DNA of 64,000 nucleotides from Armatimonadaceae bacterium (GCA_030447685.1 JAUJOK010000007.1:1-64000), one strand, 5' to 3'. Numbered from the stretch's first letter, positions 1 through 8,709 are shown. A program made the numbers and translations. Notes: generated from the sequence alone by a model not told the origin.

Positions 1-488
1 CCACCCTCACCGGACGCGCGAACCCGGCACTTTTGGATTCGCTCAAGGTGGAGTATTACGGCCAAACGCTGCCGTTGAACCAGTTGGGTTCAGTAAACGC
101 GCCGGAAGCGCGCACGCTGATTATTCAGCCCTGGGATCGCGGCGCGCTGGCGGCCATCGAAAAAGCCATCACCAAGTCCGACCTGGGCATGACGCCCAAC
201 AACGACGGTACGATCATCCGTTTGAACATCCCGCCGCTGACCGAAGAACGCCGCAAGGAGTTCGTGAAGCAGCTTCACCAGAAGGCAGAAGCGGCCCGCG
301 TCTCCGTTCGCAACATCCGCCGCGACACGCTGGAGCAGCTCAAGCGCGAGTCCAAGCAGGATGCCAGCGGAATCACCGATGACGACATCAAGCGCGCGGA
401 AAAGGACGTGCAGAAGGTTCTGGATCGCTATGTCGGCGAGATAGACACGCTCCAAAAGGCCAAAGAAGCGGAGCTTCTGGAGGTATAA
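1..488 (+). CDS. frr: Ribosome recycling factor, 5' end outside window
   Basis: The 3' part of the gene for ribosome recycling factor, which works with EF-G to split the post-termination ribosome in the cytoplasm. The frame is open from base 3 and shows family blocks TGRANPALLD, VEYYG and LNQLGSV, followed by the long basic helical domain and the C-terminal KVLDRYVGEID helix. About 161 residues are present, so roughly 24 are missing compared with the usual 185. A TTG at 33 is not the start, because conserved sequence continues upstream of it. The downstream uppS fits the common frr-uppS order. Confidence 0.95.
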   Translation, partial: TLTGRANPALLDSLKVEYYGQTLPLNQLGSVNAPEARTLIIQPWDRGALAAIEKAITKSDLGMTPNNDGTIIRLNIPPLTEERRKEFVKQLHQKAEAARVSVRNIRRDTLEQLKRESKQDASGITDDDIKRAEKDVQKVLDRYVGEIDTLQKAKEAELLEV

Positions 489-493
489 GCATT

Positions 494-841
494 ATGCCCC
501 CGCAACCGGCCCGCCCTACCCGGCGAAACAGCGGAAAGAATCTAATAGCGCCGCGTCGCAGCCCGGAAGACCTGGCGGAATTGGTGTCGTGCCTGTCGAA
601 CCAGGAAAAGGCGGAGCTTACCTACGAACTGGTCTACTTCGCCGCCCTTGCCGCCGTGGAGCGCGATGTGACGGCGCTGAACGCGGTTCTGGCGGAACTG
701 GAGGATATGGCCGAGGTAGCCGCCGACCCCCAGCGTCGGCGCGAACTCCAGAAAGCGGTCGCGGAGGAGGCATCGGCGCAGCGCGAGAAGCCGGGTGCTT
801 CGCAGCGCGGCGCGGCGCATCCGCCGGTGAATGTGGAATGA
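494..841 (+). CDS. Small hypothetical protein between frr and uppS
   Basis: I do not recognise this 115-residue protein. It has a basic, Pro/Arg-rich N terminus (about residues 1-25), a central helical stretch with ELTYELVYFAALAAVERD, and a charged Ala/Glu/Arg-rich tail that looks disordered. A GGAGG lies 11 bases before the ATG. Its stop overlaps the uppS start as ATGA, so translation is probably coupled. The location between a translation factor gene and an isoprenoid gene, with tight spacing, supports a real gene; no function is suggested. Confidence 0.6.
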   Translation: MPPQPARPTRRNSGKNLIAPRRSPEDLAELVSCLSNQEKAELTYELVYFAALAAVERDVTALNAVLAELEDMAEVAADPQRRRELQKAVAEEASAQREKPGASQRGAAHPPVNVE

Positions 842-1653
842 AGACCGATTCATTGAACGGTAGCCGGGAAGCAGCGTCAGCCGCGCCGGATCGGAAGAAG
901 ACCAATCCCGCTGTTCAGGCGGCGATACAACAGGGCGTGGATATGCAGCGCGTACCCGACCATGTCGCCATTATCTGTGACGGCAACGGGCGCTGGGCGG
1001 AACGACGGCGGATGCCGCGCTCTCTGGGGCATCTGGAAGGCTATAAAGCCGTCCGCCGCATCGTCCGTTCCGCCGATGACCTGGGTATCAAGGTACTGAC
1101 TCTGTACGCCTTTTCCTCGGAAAACTGGACACGCCCCAAGCAGGAGACCGACGCGCTGATGCGCCTTTTCGAAGAGGGCGCGAAACGGGAACTCCAGGAA
1201 CTGCACGAGAACGATGTCCGCATGCGCTTTTCCGGGCACGTTGAGGCGCTTCGCCCGTCGCTGCTGGCCGAACTGCGGCGCAACGAAGAAGTCACTGCGC
1301 GCAACACCGGCCTTACCCTGAATATATGCCTCAACTACAGCGGGCGGGAAGAGATATTGCAGGCCGCCCGCCGCCTGGTGGCAATGGCAAGCCGCCAGGA
1401 ACTGCGCGCCGAGGACGTGACGCCGGAGCAGTTCGCGCAGGGTCTATATACCGCCGGTCTGCCCGACCCCGACCTGCTCATACGGACGGCGGGCGAAATG
1501 CGCGTTTCCAACTACCTGTTGTGGCAGATCGCCTATGCGGAGATATGGGTGACGGACACGCTCTGGCCGGAGTTCGATACGCCCCATCTGATCGAGGCGC
1601 TGCTGGATTATCAGCGGCGCGTCCGCAAATTCGGCGGTGTCGTCAGCTCCTAA
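838..1653 (+). CDS. uppS: Isoprenyl transferase (undecaprenyl diphosphate synthase)
   Basis: Cis-prenyltransferase that condenses isopentenyl diphosphate onto farnesyl diphosphate to make the C55 carrier lipid for cell-wall synthesis. The 271-residue product has the catalytic block ICDGNGRWAERR near residue 43, the LYAFSSENWTRP block, and the C-terminal RTAGEMRVSNYLLWQ and WVTDTLWPEF signatures. In the third block the usual Gly-Gly is Ala-Gly. A 30-residue N-terminal extension precedes the core. The ATG overlaps the previous stop by ATGA, which sets the start. Confidence 0.95.
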   Translation: MKTDSLNGSREAASAAPDRKKTNPAVQAAIQQGVDMQRVPDHVAIICDGNGRWAERRRMPRSLGHLEGYKAVRRIVRSADDLGIKVLTLYAFSSENWTRPKQETDALMRLFEEGAKRELQELHENDVRMRFSGHVEALRPSLLAELRRNEEVTARNTGLTLNICLNYSGREEILQAARRLVAMASRQELRAEDVTPEQFAQGLYTAGLPDPDLLIRTAGEMRVSNYLLWQIAYAEIWVTDTLWPEFDTPHLIEALLDYQRRVRKFGGVVSS

Positions 1654-1734
1654 AAAAGCCGCTTCCGCCGCAGGAATGTGCGCGCGTCGCGTCGAAGTCC
1701 GCCGTCATAGCCGAAGACGGGAGAAGTGCGGACG

Positions 1735-1914
1735 ATGTTCGAATGTCCGGTTTGTCAGTCAACTATGGAAGAAGAGGCGACGCTCGTCACAGAGTGCTGC
1801 GCGGCGGAGATTGACGAGGAGGCGACCGAATGCCCGGTGTGCGGCATGGAGGAGCCGGAGATTATCGAGGGAGAAGTGCGCCTGGTTTGCCAGAACTGCG
1901 GTTACACGGAGTAG
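1735..1914 (+). CDS. Small acidic zinc-ribbon protein
   Basis: A 59-residue protein with four Cys pairs: CPVC, an adjacent CC, CPVC and CQNC. It is rich in Glu, which recalls small ribbon proteins such as the LysW carrier, but the EDWGE tail that LysW needs is absent, so I do not assign that role. A GGGAG at 1719-1723 suits the ATG at 1735 better than the GTG at 1726. It lies 15 bases upstream of the next gene and is probably co-transcribed with it. Confidence 0.7.
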   Translation: MFECPVCQSTMEEEATLVTECCAAEIDEEATECPVCGMEEPEIIEGEVRLVCQNCGYTE

Positions 1915-1929
1915 GGGAGGGGTTATAGC

Positions 1930-2394
1930 GTGCCGCGCATAGAAAGCAGTGTCGTCATCGACGCGCCACCGGACGCCGTGATCGCGGTCGCGCGCAACAA
2001 CGAAGAGTTCCCTGACTTTATGGCCGATGTGCGCTCGCTTACCGTGCTGGAGCGCAGCCCCGACGGTCTTCGTATCGTCAGTGACTGGGTGGGCGTCGTC
2101 CCCAAGTTCGGAACAACTATCCGCTGGACCGAGGAGGATGTGTGGGACTTAGCGGCGGGCACCTGCGCGTTCCGCCAATTAAAGGGTGATTACAAGCAGT
2201 TCGAGGGCCTCTGGACGTTCTCGCGCGAGAGCGCGGGAACCACCCGCTTTTCCTCGGTCCTGGACTACGAGATCGAGATTCCGCTGGTCGGGCCGCTGAT
2301 CAAGTCGATCATCCGAAAAGCCGTGCAGGACAATGTGGACGCGACGCTGAGGGCGATCAAAGATCGTTCCGAAGCAGCAGCAGCGGCGCGGTAA
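1930..2394 (+). CDS. SRPBCC / cyclase-dehydrase family protein
   Basis: A 154-residue single-domain protein of the START-like (SRPBCC) fold, which binds hydrophobic ligands in a cavity. The N-terminal strand ESSVVIDAPPDAVIAVARN and the C-terminal helix after PLVGPLIKSII are typical, as is the length of about 150. A GTG start follows an AGGGGAGGGG ribosome-binding stretch. Ligand and pathway cannot be read from sequence. A strong terminator closes this unit 18 bases downstream. Confidence 0.8.
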   Translation: MPRIESSVVIDAPPDAVIAVARNNEEFPDFMADVRSLTVLERSPDGLRIVSDWVGVVPKFGTTIRWTEEDVWDLAAGTCAFRQLKGDYKQFEGLWTFSRESAGTTRFSSVLDYEIEIPLVGPLIKSIIRKAVQDNVDATLRAIKDRSEAAAAAR

Positions 2395-2411
2395 GAACGT
2401 TTCCGCCGTTA

Positions 2412-2447
2412 AAAAGCCGCCTCGCGAACGCGCGCGAGGCGGCTTTT
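2412..2447. terminator. Intrinsic terminator, works on both strands
   Basis: Perfect 15-base arms at 2412-2426 and 2433-2447 around a 6-base loop. The stem ends in A4 on one side and T4 on the other. It follows the SRPBCC gene and also faces the tRNA gene on the other strand. Confidence 0.9.
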
Positions 2448-2512
2448 CTGTACGATGGTGGGAAGGGATTGAGGGGTACAAAAACGATCTTCGTACCCTT
2501 CATCGGGTGTGG

Positions 2513-2589
2513 TGGTCGGGGCGAGAGGATTCGAACCTCCGGCCTCACGGACCCGAACCGTGCACTCTACCAAGCTGAGCTACGCCCCG
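2513..2589 (-). tRNA. tRNA-Pro (anticodon CGG)
   Basis: Read on the minus strand this is a full 77-base cloverleaf. The acceptor arms CGGGGCG and CGCCCCG pair, the D arm carries AGCTCAGC and GGTAGAGTG, the anticodon stem CACGG/CCGTG encloses a TTCGGGT loop giving anticodon CGG, and the T arm carries GGTTCGAATCC. Discriminator A and an encoded CCA end (2513-2515) follow. The anticodon and the initial C1:G72 pair both fit proline. Confidence 0.96.
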
Positions 2590-2601
2590 GCGGCAAATCC
2601 C

Positions 2602-2630
2602 ATTATAACATGCGCCGGGGGCAGGCGCAA
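2602..2630 (-). promoter_or_regulatory. Sigma70-type promoter of tRNA-Pro
   Basis: On the minus strand a perfect TATAAT (2602-2607) lies 12 bases before the tRNA. A weak -35 match TTGCGC (2625-2630) is spaced 17 bases from it. Confidence 0.7.
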
Positions 2631-2646
2631 GGGCAGGAAGAAGCGG

Positions 2647-3561
2647 ATGGGCGAGAAGCGAGTAATAGGAGTTGATGCGGGCGGAACATCGATTCGTCTG
2701 GTGGTGGCGGATGCGGTGACGGGGCAGAAGCTGGCGGAAACGCGGGCGGCAGCGCGCGAAGACGGTCTGCCCGCCCTGGACGAACCGCTGCGCGAGGCGC
2801 TGGCGGCGGCCCATACGGAGGCCGGAGTGATTGCGTCCGTTTGCGCGGGAATCACCAAAATTACGCGTGCGGGCCGCGCCCAGGCTTGGGAGCAGGAACT
2901 CGCGGCGCTGTTTCCACAGGCGCGCGTTGAGGTCGTGCCGGATTTCGTGATCGCTCTGTGGGGCGCGGTCGAAACTCCCGGTGTCGTGGTCATTGCGGGC
3001 ACCGGCAGTGTTGTCTATGGCGAGGACGGCGCGGGAAAGTCGGTGCGGGTCGGGGGGCGCGGGTGGGAATACGGTGATGACGGCAGCGGCGCGTCGATCA
3101 CCGGCGATCTGCTGCGCCGGACGCTGCGCGCGCTGGACAGCATGAGCGAGACGACGGTGCTGACGCAGGCCGTGTGTGATTATCTCCAAACCCAGGACCC
3201 CGCGCAGCTTGCCGAACGGGCGCGGCAGCACGCCGAAGCGCAGGGGCGCGGCTTTCTGGTTCCGCTCGTTCTGGAACGCGCACGGGCCGGCGATTCCGAC
3301 GCCGCAAATCTCTTTGTCGGCGCGGCGGGGTGGCTCGCGCTGCATGTCCGCGCTGCCGCCGCGCGCCTTTTCGACAACAATCCGTTTGAGGTTGGGACCG
3401 TCGGCGGCTTATGGGAAGCGGGCGATCTACTGCTTCAACCGTTTTCCCAGGTGGTGGGGCGCTGGCTGCCGCATGCGCGCATTGCTGCGCCGCGCGGAAC
3501 TCCTGCCGATGGCGCGGCTCGGCGCGCCGCCCATCTTTTTACCGGAGCCGTCGGGCGTTGA
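2647..3561 (+). CDS. BadF/BadG/BcrA/BcrD-type ATPase, probable N-acetylglucosamine kinase
   Basis: A 304-residue ASKHA-fold kinase of the BadF family, whose members include eukaryotic-type N-acetylglucosamine kinase. Phosphate 1 motif GVDAGGTSIRLVVAD is at the N terminus, followed by IAGTGSVVYG (phosphate 2) and GGRGWEYGDDGSGASI. The C-terminal GTVGGL block matches the adenosine region. AGGAAG lies 6 bases before the ATG. The gene diverges from tRNA-Pro. The substrate is inferred from family resemblance only; glucosamine kinase is an alternative. Confidence 0.8.
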   Translation: MGEKRVIGVDAGGTSIRLVVADAVTGQKLAETRAAAREDGLPALDEPLREALAAAHTEAGVIASVCAGITKITRAGRAQAWEQELAALFPQARVEVVPDFVIALWGAVETPGVVVIAGTGSVVYGEDGAGKSVRVGGRGWEYGDDGSGASITGDLLRRTLRALDSMSETTVLTQAVCDYLQTQDPAQLAERARQHAEAQGRGFLVPLVLERARAGDSDAANLFVGAAGWLALHVRAAAARLFDNNPFEVGTVGGLWEAGDLLLQPFSQVVGRWLPHARIAAPRGTPADGAARRAAHLFTGAVGR

Positions 3562-3638
3562 CAAAGGGGCCATTTTCACCGTACAGTTAACCAGAATTGT
3601 GCTTACTGCTTCCACTTCTTCCAGGAGAGGCGTACAAC

Positions 3639-4466
3639 ATGGAACCGGAAACACCCGTTTTAAAATATGCGTTCGTGGCCGTGGCGGTCATCTTGGTCTG
3701 TTTCTTTATCGGCTACTTCGTTCTGGGGCCGAGCGCTCAGACGCCCGGCACGCAGGCGGCGGAAGCGCCCGCCGTGGAGGTCGTGGAACCGGCGCAGGAC
3801 GGCACGGCGACCTCGTCCCGGCGCACGGCGTCCGTTCCGAGCGTCGTCGTCAAGGAGCGAACCGATGAGGTAGAGGCGGCGCGCAAAAAAGCCGAAGAGA
3901 CGAAAAAGAAGGAAGAAGAAGAGCGTAAAAAGGCCGAGGAAGAAGCCAGGAAAAATACGCCCGCCGCGACCGGCGACGATGCCGCAGCAGCAACCACCTC
4001 GACAGCGGCCACAACGACGACCACGGACGAGACGAAGCCAGGCGAAACTGCGGCGACGCCGGGGGAAGGCACGGCAAATTCCGGCGAAGCATCCCCGCGC
4101 ACCGGCGAAGGGGAAAACCCGTCCACGCCCTCTGGGTCGGGCACGTCCACAACCCCTTCTTCGCCGACGACGGCTCCCGCCACCCCACCCGCGCCCGCCT
4201 TTCCTCCGGCGTCCGCAACGCCCCCGGCGGCAAAGCCTATGTACCGTGTGCGCGTCGGGACATTTGACAGCCGCGCCAATGCCCAGAACCTGGCGATGGA
4301 GCTGAACGGACGAGGCTACCAGACCTATATGGAACCGGAGCAGGTAAACGGCAAAACCGTGTACCGCATTCAGGTCGGGGCGTACAGCGACGAAAAGCAG
4401 GCGCGGGATTTCCAGAAAGAGCTAAAGGCCAACGGATACGATTCGACCATCTCCAAGCGGAACTGA
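3639..4466 (+). CDS. Membrane-anchored SPOR-domain protein
   Basis: A 275-residue bitopic protein. Residues about 8-30 form one transmembrane helix after a short cytoplasmic tail. A Lys/Glu-rich helical stretch (EEARKK and AEETKKKEEEERKK repeats) follows, then a long low-complexity Thr/Pro/Ala/Gly linker, then a C-terminal SPOR domain of about 75 residues holding two repeats of the YRVRVGTF / YRIQVGAYSD type. SPOR domains bind denuded glycan strands at the division septum, so a role in cell division or wall remodelling is likely. AGGAGAGG precedes the ATG. Confidence 0.85.
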   Translation: MEPETPVLKYAFVAVAVILVCFFIGYFVLGPSAQTPGTQAAEAPAVEVVEPAQDGTATSSRRTASVPSVVVKERTDEVEAARKKAEETKKKEEEERKKAEEEARKNTPAATGDDAAAATTSTAATTTTTDETKPGETAATPGEGTANSGEASPRTGEGENPSTPSGSGTSTTPSSPTTAPATPPAPAFPPASATPPAAKPMYRVRVGTFDSRANAQNLAMELNGRGYQTYMEPEQVNGKTVYRIQVGAYSDEKQARDFQKELKANGYDSTISKRN

Positions 4467-4510
4467 CAGCATTACCTCTGACGACTGTTGATGAACGACA
4501 TATATAGGTG

Positions 4511-5011
4511 ATGACGGAAGTACAGGTATACGAAGAGGAGCCACGAGGCCCATATCACGACTTCTGGTTGCTGCGCGAGGGCGAGCGAAGCTACGAAGAC
4601 TATTGGGATCTGCTGGGACGTGAAGACGCACCCGTCCGTGTGCCAGACGCTACCCTTATGTACTTCTATGATTCGCTTCTCTGGATTCCTACAGCCGATC
4701 CTGCCTGGCGGAACTCACCTCCCGGGTATGGGCTTAATCTTTTTGGGCCGACGATTATAAACCAAAGAGGCGGCTGTACCTTCGCTGAAGTGTTCCGTGG
4801 CTGGGCACATCTCTTAAGTCAAGGTCCAGAGACGTTGCTTCTATCTGCGGGCCGGATATACACCGTTGGTGAGAACGGACAAAACGAAGACCCGCAACAA
4901 TACAGGTTGACCATACCTCGCGATCCCCTGTTGAGAGACCTGAACCTGTTGGCGGATTGGGGGAGATTGGCGGTTTCCGGCAAGTTCTTCATTCTACACC
5001 TTGGCGTCTGA
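4511..5011 (+). CDS. Hypothetical protein, unrecognised
   Basis: A 166-residue soluble, aromatic-rich and acidic protein with YEEEPRGPYHDFWLLREG at the N terminus and many Trp and Tyr residues. I see no catalytic motif, signal or membrane segment. Codon use is less GC-rich than in the neighbours. This, and the mix of acidic and aromatic residues, is what one sees in orphan immunity proteins, but nothing proves it. The ATG at 4511 follows an in-frame GTG at 4508; no good ribosome-binding site is visible. Its stop codon lies inside the first copy of a 54-base tandem repeat. Confidence 0.55.
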   Translation: MTEVQVYEEEPRGPYHDFWLLREGERSYEDYWDLLGREDAPVRVPDATLMYFYDSLLWIPTADPAWRNSPPGYGLNLFGPTIINQRGGCTFAEVFRGWAHLLSQGPETLLLSAGRIYTVGENGQNEDPQQYRLTIPRDPLLRDLNLLADWGRLAVSGKFFILHLGV

Positions 5012-5109
5012 ACGTTATGCAGAGCGGTATAGTGGTTGCTTTTTAACGCTTTGCGTGGCGTCTGAACGTTATGCAGAGCGGTATAGTGGTTGCTTTTTAA
5101 CGCTTTGCG
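5002..5109. repeat. Exact 54-base tandem duplication
   Basis: Two adjacent identical 54-base units, 5002-5055 and 5056-5109. Unit 1 contains the stop of the upstream plus-strand gene; unit 2 contains the last codons and stop of the minus-strand permease gene. The unit length is a multiple of three. Confidence 0.9.
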
Positions 5110-6023
5110 TGGGCACGGGGATCAAGCGCGTCGCGCAGGCCGTCGCCGAGGAAGTTGAGGGCGAGCACCGTCAGCGAAAGCGCCAGCGACGGCAGCAGGA
5201 TAAGGCGCGGCTCCGACCGCAGGTGGTTTTCTGCCAGGGCGTCGCTGATCATCCGGCCCCACGACGGATAGGGACGCTGGACGCCGATACCCAGAAACGA
5301 GAGCGTCGCCTCGGCCAGGATCACGCCCGCCGTATCCACCGTCACCGCCACGAGAATCGGCGACAGCAGGTTCGGCAGAATGTGCCTGCGAAGAATGCGC
5401 CCGTTTGTCGCTCCCAGTGAGCGGGCCGCCTCCACGAATTCGCGCTTCCGCAGACCCAGTACCTGACCGCGCACCAGGCGCGCGAGCGGCGGCCATCCGG
5501 TGACGCCCAGCGCCACGACCACCAGCAGCAGCGACGCCGCCGGGCTGGCCGTCGCCGTGCCGAAGATGCCCACCAGAAGGATGGCGAGCAGCACGTCCGG
5601 GAATGCCAGCATCACATCGGTCACCCGCATGAGCGCGGCATCGACGGCCCCCCCGAAGAACCCCGCGATCAGACCTACCAGAAGCCCTATCGTCACCACG
5701 CACGCTTCGACGGCAACGGCAACACTGAGTGAAATACGCGCGCCATATAAAAGACGCGACAGCGTATCGCGGCCCAGTTCATCCGTGCCGAGCGGAAAGG
5801 TCCCCGATGGGTTTTCCAACTGTCGTTCCAGCTTTTGCTCCGCGAAGCCGTGCGGCGCGACGACCGGGGCGAACACGGCGAGCAGAACCAGTAAGAGCAA
5901 AAGGAGGAGGCTTGCCGCCGCGAGTGGATTTGCCAGCAGTCGTCTCCAAACGCCCGGCGCGGGCGGTGTCAGTTCGGCAGGGGCGTCCGACGGGGCGAGC
6001 GCGGTCAGTTCGGCTTCGGGCAT
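5097..6023 (-). CDS. Peptide/nickel-type ABC transporter permease (DppC/OppC family)
   Basis: A 308-residue inner-membrane permease, the second of two in a dipeptide or oligopeptide importer. A cytoplasmic N terminus precedes a first membrane helix (about residues 35-55), then the OppC N-terminal signature with PLGTDELGRDTLSRLLYG. The BPD_transp_1 core has five further helices, with the ATPase-coupling EAA loop around FVEAARSLGATNGRILRRHILPN. It starts 2 bases after the stop of the upstream permease. The 3' end lies in a tandem duplication. No ATPase gene is adjacent. Confidence 0.92.
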   Translation of the reverse strand: MPEAELTALAPSDAPAELTPPAPGVWRRLLANPLAAASLLLLLLLVLLAVFAPVVAPHGFAEQKLERQLENPSGTFPLGTDELGRDTLSRLLYGARISLSVAVAVEACVVTIGLLVGLIAGFFGGAVDAALMRVTDVMLAFPDVLLAILLVGIFGTATASPAASLLLVVVALGVTGWPPLARLVRGQVLGLRKREFVEAARSLGATNGRILRRHILPNLLSPILVAVTVDTAGVILAEATLSFLGIGVQRPYPSWGRMISDALAENHLRSEPRLILLPSLALSLTVLALNFLGDGLRDALDPRAHAKR

Positions 6024-6025
6024 GA

Positions 6026-7003
6026 CTACGCGGCTCCTTTTTGCCGGATGGAGCCGCTGCCGCCGCCGGTCAGCCGCGCGCGCGGGTCAAGAACGCCATA
6101 TAAAATATCCACGACCAGGTTCACGAGAACGAAGATCGATGCCAGCAGCAGCGCCATCGCCTGGATGACCGGATAGTCGCGTTTTCGGATGGCGTCGATG
6201 GACTGGTACCCGATGCCGGGAATAGCAAACAGCGTTTCCACAACGAATGAACCGGCCAGCAGATAGCCGAAGGTCGTCGCGGTGACAGTGAGGATGGGGG
6301 GGAAAGCGTTCTTGAGCGCGTGCTTGAACAGCACGACACCGTTCCCCAGTCCCTTCGCGCGTGCGGTGCGGACGTAGTCCTGGCGCAGCACGTCCAGCAT
6401 GGCCGAGCGGGTCAGGCGGGCGATGAGAGCGGCGGAGCGGGCGGCGAGAACAATGGTCGGCAATACGAAGAACTCCGCCGTCATTCCCCCCTGGGGCGAA
6501 AAGCCGACAACGGGCAGCCAGTCCAGCCGCAGGGCGAAAACAAGAACCAGCACCGGGCCGAGCACGAAGCTGGGCACGGCGACCCCGGTAAGCGCCAGAC
6601 TCATCGCGATGCGGTCCGGCGCGCGATTCACCCACACGGCGGCAAGCATCCCGCTGGGGATACCCACCAGCAGCGAGAGCAGCAGCGCCAACGTGGCGAG
6701 CAGAGCCGTGTTCGGGAAGCCGCGCTGGATGATGTCGATGATGGATTCCTGCGTCAGATACGAGCGCCCGAAATCAAAACGGGTGACGATATTCCACAGA
6801 TAGTCGCCGTAACGCACGAGCGGCGGCCTGTCCAGTCCCCACTGCTGCCGTGTGCGCGCCTTTACCTCCGGCGCGGCGCGTTCCCCGACGATGATGTCCA
6901 CCGGGTCGGCGGGGGACAGATAGGCCGCGAAGAAAACCAGGAAGGAGATCGCCAGCAGCGTCGGCACGGCCAGCCCGATGCGGGCGGCGACAAAACGAAG
7001 CAT
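6026..7003 (-). CDS. Peptide/nickel-type ABC transporter permease (DppB/OppB family)
   Basis: A 325-residue inner-membrane permease paired with the gene downstream. It starts with the family signature MLRFVAARIGLAVPTLLAISF, has the LDRPPLVRYGDYL periplasmic block, and carries the EAA coupling loop around YVRTARAKGLGNGVVLFKHALKN. Six membrane helices can be seen. It begins 20 bases after the stop of the substrate-binding protein gene, so the order is binding protein, DppB-like, DppC-like in one operon. Substrate class (peptides) is inferred from family. Confidence 0.93.
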   Translation of the reverse strand: MLRFVAARIGLAVPTLLAISFLVFFAAYLSPADPVDIIVGERAAPEVKARTRQQWGLDRPPLVRYGDYLWNIVTRFDFGRSYLTQESIIDIIQRGFPNTALLATLALLLSLLVGIPSGMLAAVWVNRAPDRIAMSLALTGVAVPSFVLGPVLVLVFALRLDWLPVVGFSPQGGMTAEFFVLPTIVLAARSAALIARLTRSAMLDVLRQDYVRTARAKGLGNGVVLFKHALKNAFPPILTVTATTFGYLLAGSFVVETLFAIPGIGYQSIDAIRKRDYPVIQAMALLLASIFVLVNLVVDILYGVLDPRARLTGGGSGSIRQKGAA

Positions 7004-7022
7004 CGCGGAGCCGTGGCCTCTC

Positions 7023-8672
7023 CTATTGCACCGTCGTCTGCGTGTGCGGCAGGTGCCCGAACAGGGACTCGCGTATGCCGGAAACGTGTGGCTTTACCAG
7101 TTCCAGGTCGCGCTGGTAATAGATCGGCACCCACGGCGCATCGTCCACCACCAGGCGCTCGGCCTGGCGGTACAGGCGAATGCGCTCCTCTTTGTTCATG
7201 GAGGCGTCCGCCTTGTCCAGCAGTGCGTCATAGGCGGGATTGTTGTAGGCGGTACGGTTTTCAGGGGCTTTGGAATGCAGAAGCACGGACAGGAAGTTCT
7301 GCGGGTCCAGATAGTCGGCCATCCAGCGCATGTGGAAAAAGTCTATCTGCCGGTCGTCGGTCATCTTCAGGAACTTGCCCCACTCCATCTCGTCCACATT
7401 TATAGAAACGCCGATCTCCTTAAGCTGCGCCTGAATGACCTGCGCGGTCTTGCTCAGGTCCGGCTGCTGCTCGCGGAAGGTCAGCGTCAGCGGCGGCAGG
7501 CCCTTGCCCTCCGGGAAACCCGCCTCGGCGAGAAGCTGTTTGGCCTTTGCGGGATCGTAGGGCAGCCCCTTGAAGTTCGGATCGTAGCCGGGGATACCGA
7601 CAGGCACCACGCCCTCGGCCTTTTTGTTAACCCCCTGAAGCACGCGCTGAAGAATGTCGTCCTTGTTGATGGCGTGCGCGAAAGCCTGCCGGACGCGTCG
7701 ATCCTTGAAGGGTGCATAGCTCGTCTGATTCATGCCCAGATAGAACGTCGCGGGCCGGTCGTACGCCTTTATCTGGCTTTGCAGCTCCTTATTTTCGCGG
7801 TCCTGCGCGTAGCGGCTTTTTTCCAGTTCCACCAGGTCAAGCTGGCCCGTATCATACAGATTTCGCCGCGTCTCCGCGCTCAGCACGATGGGCCGCTCAA
7901 TCCGGCTCAGCTTCGGAGCGCCGCCCCAATAGTTTGCGTTGGCGAGCAGAGTCACTTTGCTCTGGCGGGCATAGCTGCCCATCTTAAACGGCCCCGACCC
8001 GACGGAATTAGTTTCATTGATACTGTGCGCGCCACCCGGCGTGGTCGGCCCCTTTTCCACCTCTTCCTTCGCCAGTGCGTAGCCGGTCGGATACGTCAGC
8101 TTGCCCAGGAAATAGGCGCGCGGCGCGACCAGACGGATACGCACCGTCTTCGGGTCAACCGCCGTCACCCCGGCCAGTTCCGTCGCTTTTCCGGCGTTCA
8201 CGGCATCCGCCCCCTCAATATCGTTCAGATAGGTCATCGCGACCGGGGAGCCGAGTTTGGGATCGAGCGCGCGCGTCAGGGAGTATTTCACGTCCTCGGC
8301 GGTGACAGTTCGCCCGTTGGTGAAGGTGACGCCGTCCCGCAGCACAAAGGTGTATTCGCGCCCGTCCGCCGATATTTCGGGCATCTGCGCCGCCAGCAGG
8401 GGAACGATGTCGTTGTTCTCACCCCAGCCAACCAGCCCTTCGTACATCTGCTGAAGCACATCGATGGTCGGCCCGTCGGAAACCAGCGCCGGGTCGAGCG
8501 TCGTCGGCTCAGCGGTCAGTGCGTAGCGCAGCGCGCCGGGCACTTTACCGCCGTCACCACCACCGGCGGCGCGGTTGCCTCCCCGGTTGCCGCACCCGGC
8601 GGGCACGAGGCCGACCAGTGAGGCGGCAAGAACGGACACAAAAAGACGGCGGGCAATTGGGTGACGAAACAA
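7023..8672 (-). CDS. ABC transporter substrate-binding lipoprotein, SBP_bac_5 family
   Basis: Extracytoplasmic solute receptor of the importer encoded downstream, about 549 residues. A TTG at 8672 is the likely start, with AAGGAG 11 bases before it; it yields FRHPIARRLFVSVLAASLVGL and a lipobox-like VPAGC, so lipidation at Cys is likely although Pro at -3 is unusual. The mature part opens with ALRYALTAEPTTLDPALVSDG, diagnostic of the family, and contains YEGLVGW and the C-terminal WMADYLDPQNF block. The frame stays open upstream to 8978 but crosses a palindrome and lacks conservation there. Confidence 0.9.
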   Translation of the reverse strand: MFRHPIARRLFVSVLAASLVGLVPAGCGNRGGNRAAGGGDGGKVPGALRYALTAEPTTLDPALVSDGPTIDVLQQMYEGLVGWGENNDIVPLLAAQMPEISADGREYTFVLRDGVTFTNGRTVTAEDVKYSLTRALDPKLGSPVAMTYLNDIEGADAVNAGKATELAGVTAVDPKTVRIRLVAPRAYFLGKLTYPTGYALAKEEVEKGPTTPGGAHSINETNSVGSGPFKMGSYARQSKVTLLANANYWGGAPKLSRIERPIVLSAETRRNLYDTGQLDLVELEKSRYAQDRENKELQSQIKAYDRPATFYLGMNQTSYAPFKDRRVRQAFAHAINKDDILQRVLQGVNKKAEGVVPVGIPGYDPNFKGLPYDPAKAKQLLAEAGFPEGKGLPPLTLTFREQQPDLSKTAQVIQAQLKEIGVSINVDEMEWGKFLKMTDDRQIDFFHMRWMADYLDPQNFLSVLLHSKAPENRTAYNNPAYDALLDKADASMNKEERIRLYRQAERLVVDDAPWVPIYYQRDLELVKPHVSGIRESLFGHLPHTQTTVQ

Positions 8673-8709
8673 AGCGCGGGGTTCTCCTTGCACCGGAAGA
8701 TATACCACG

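Noticed and set aside
2474-2498. Hairpin GGGTAC...GTACCC downstream of tRNA-Pro
   Set aside because: Stem of six base pairs and no T-run on the tRNA strand, so it is weak as a terminator; the strong hairpin at 2412-2447 would serve instead.
2513-2589. tRNA-Pro as attachment site for the integrase relic
   Set aside because: The integrase remains lie 37 kb away and I see no copy of the tRNA 3' end next to them.
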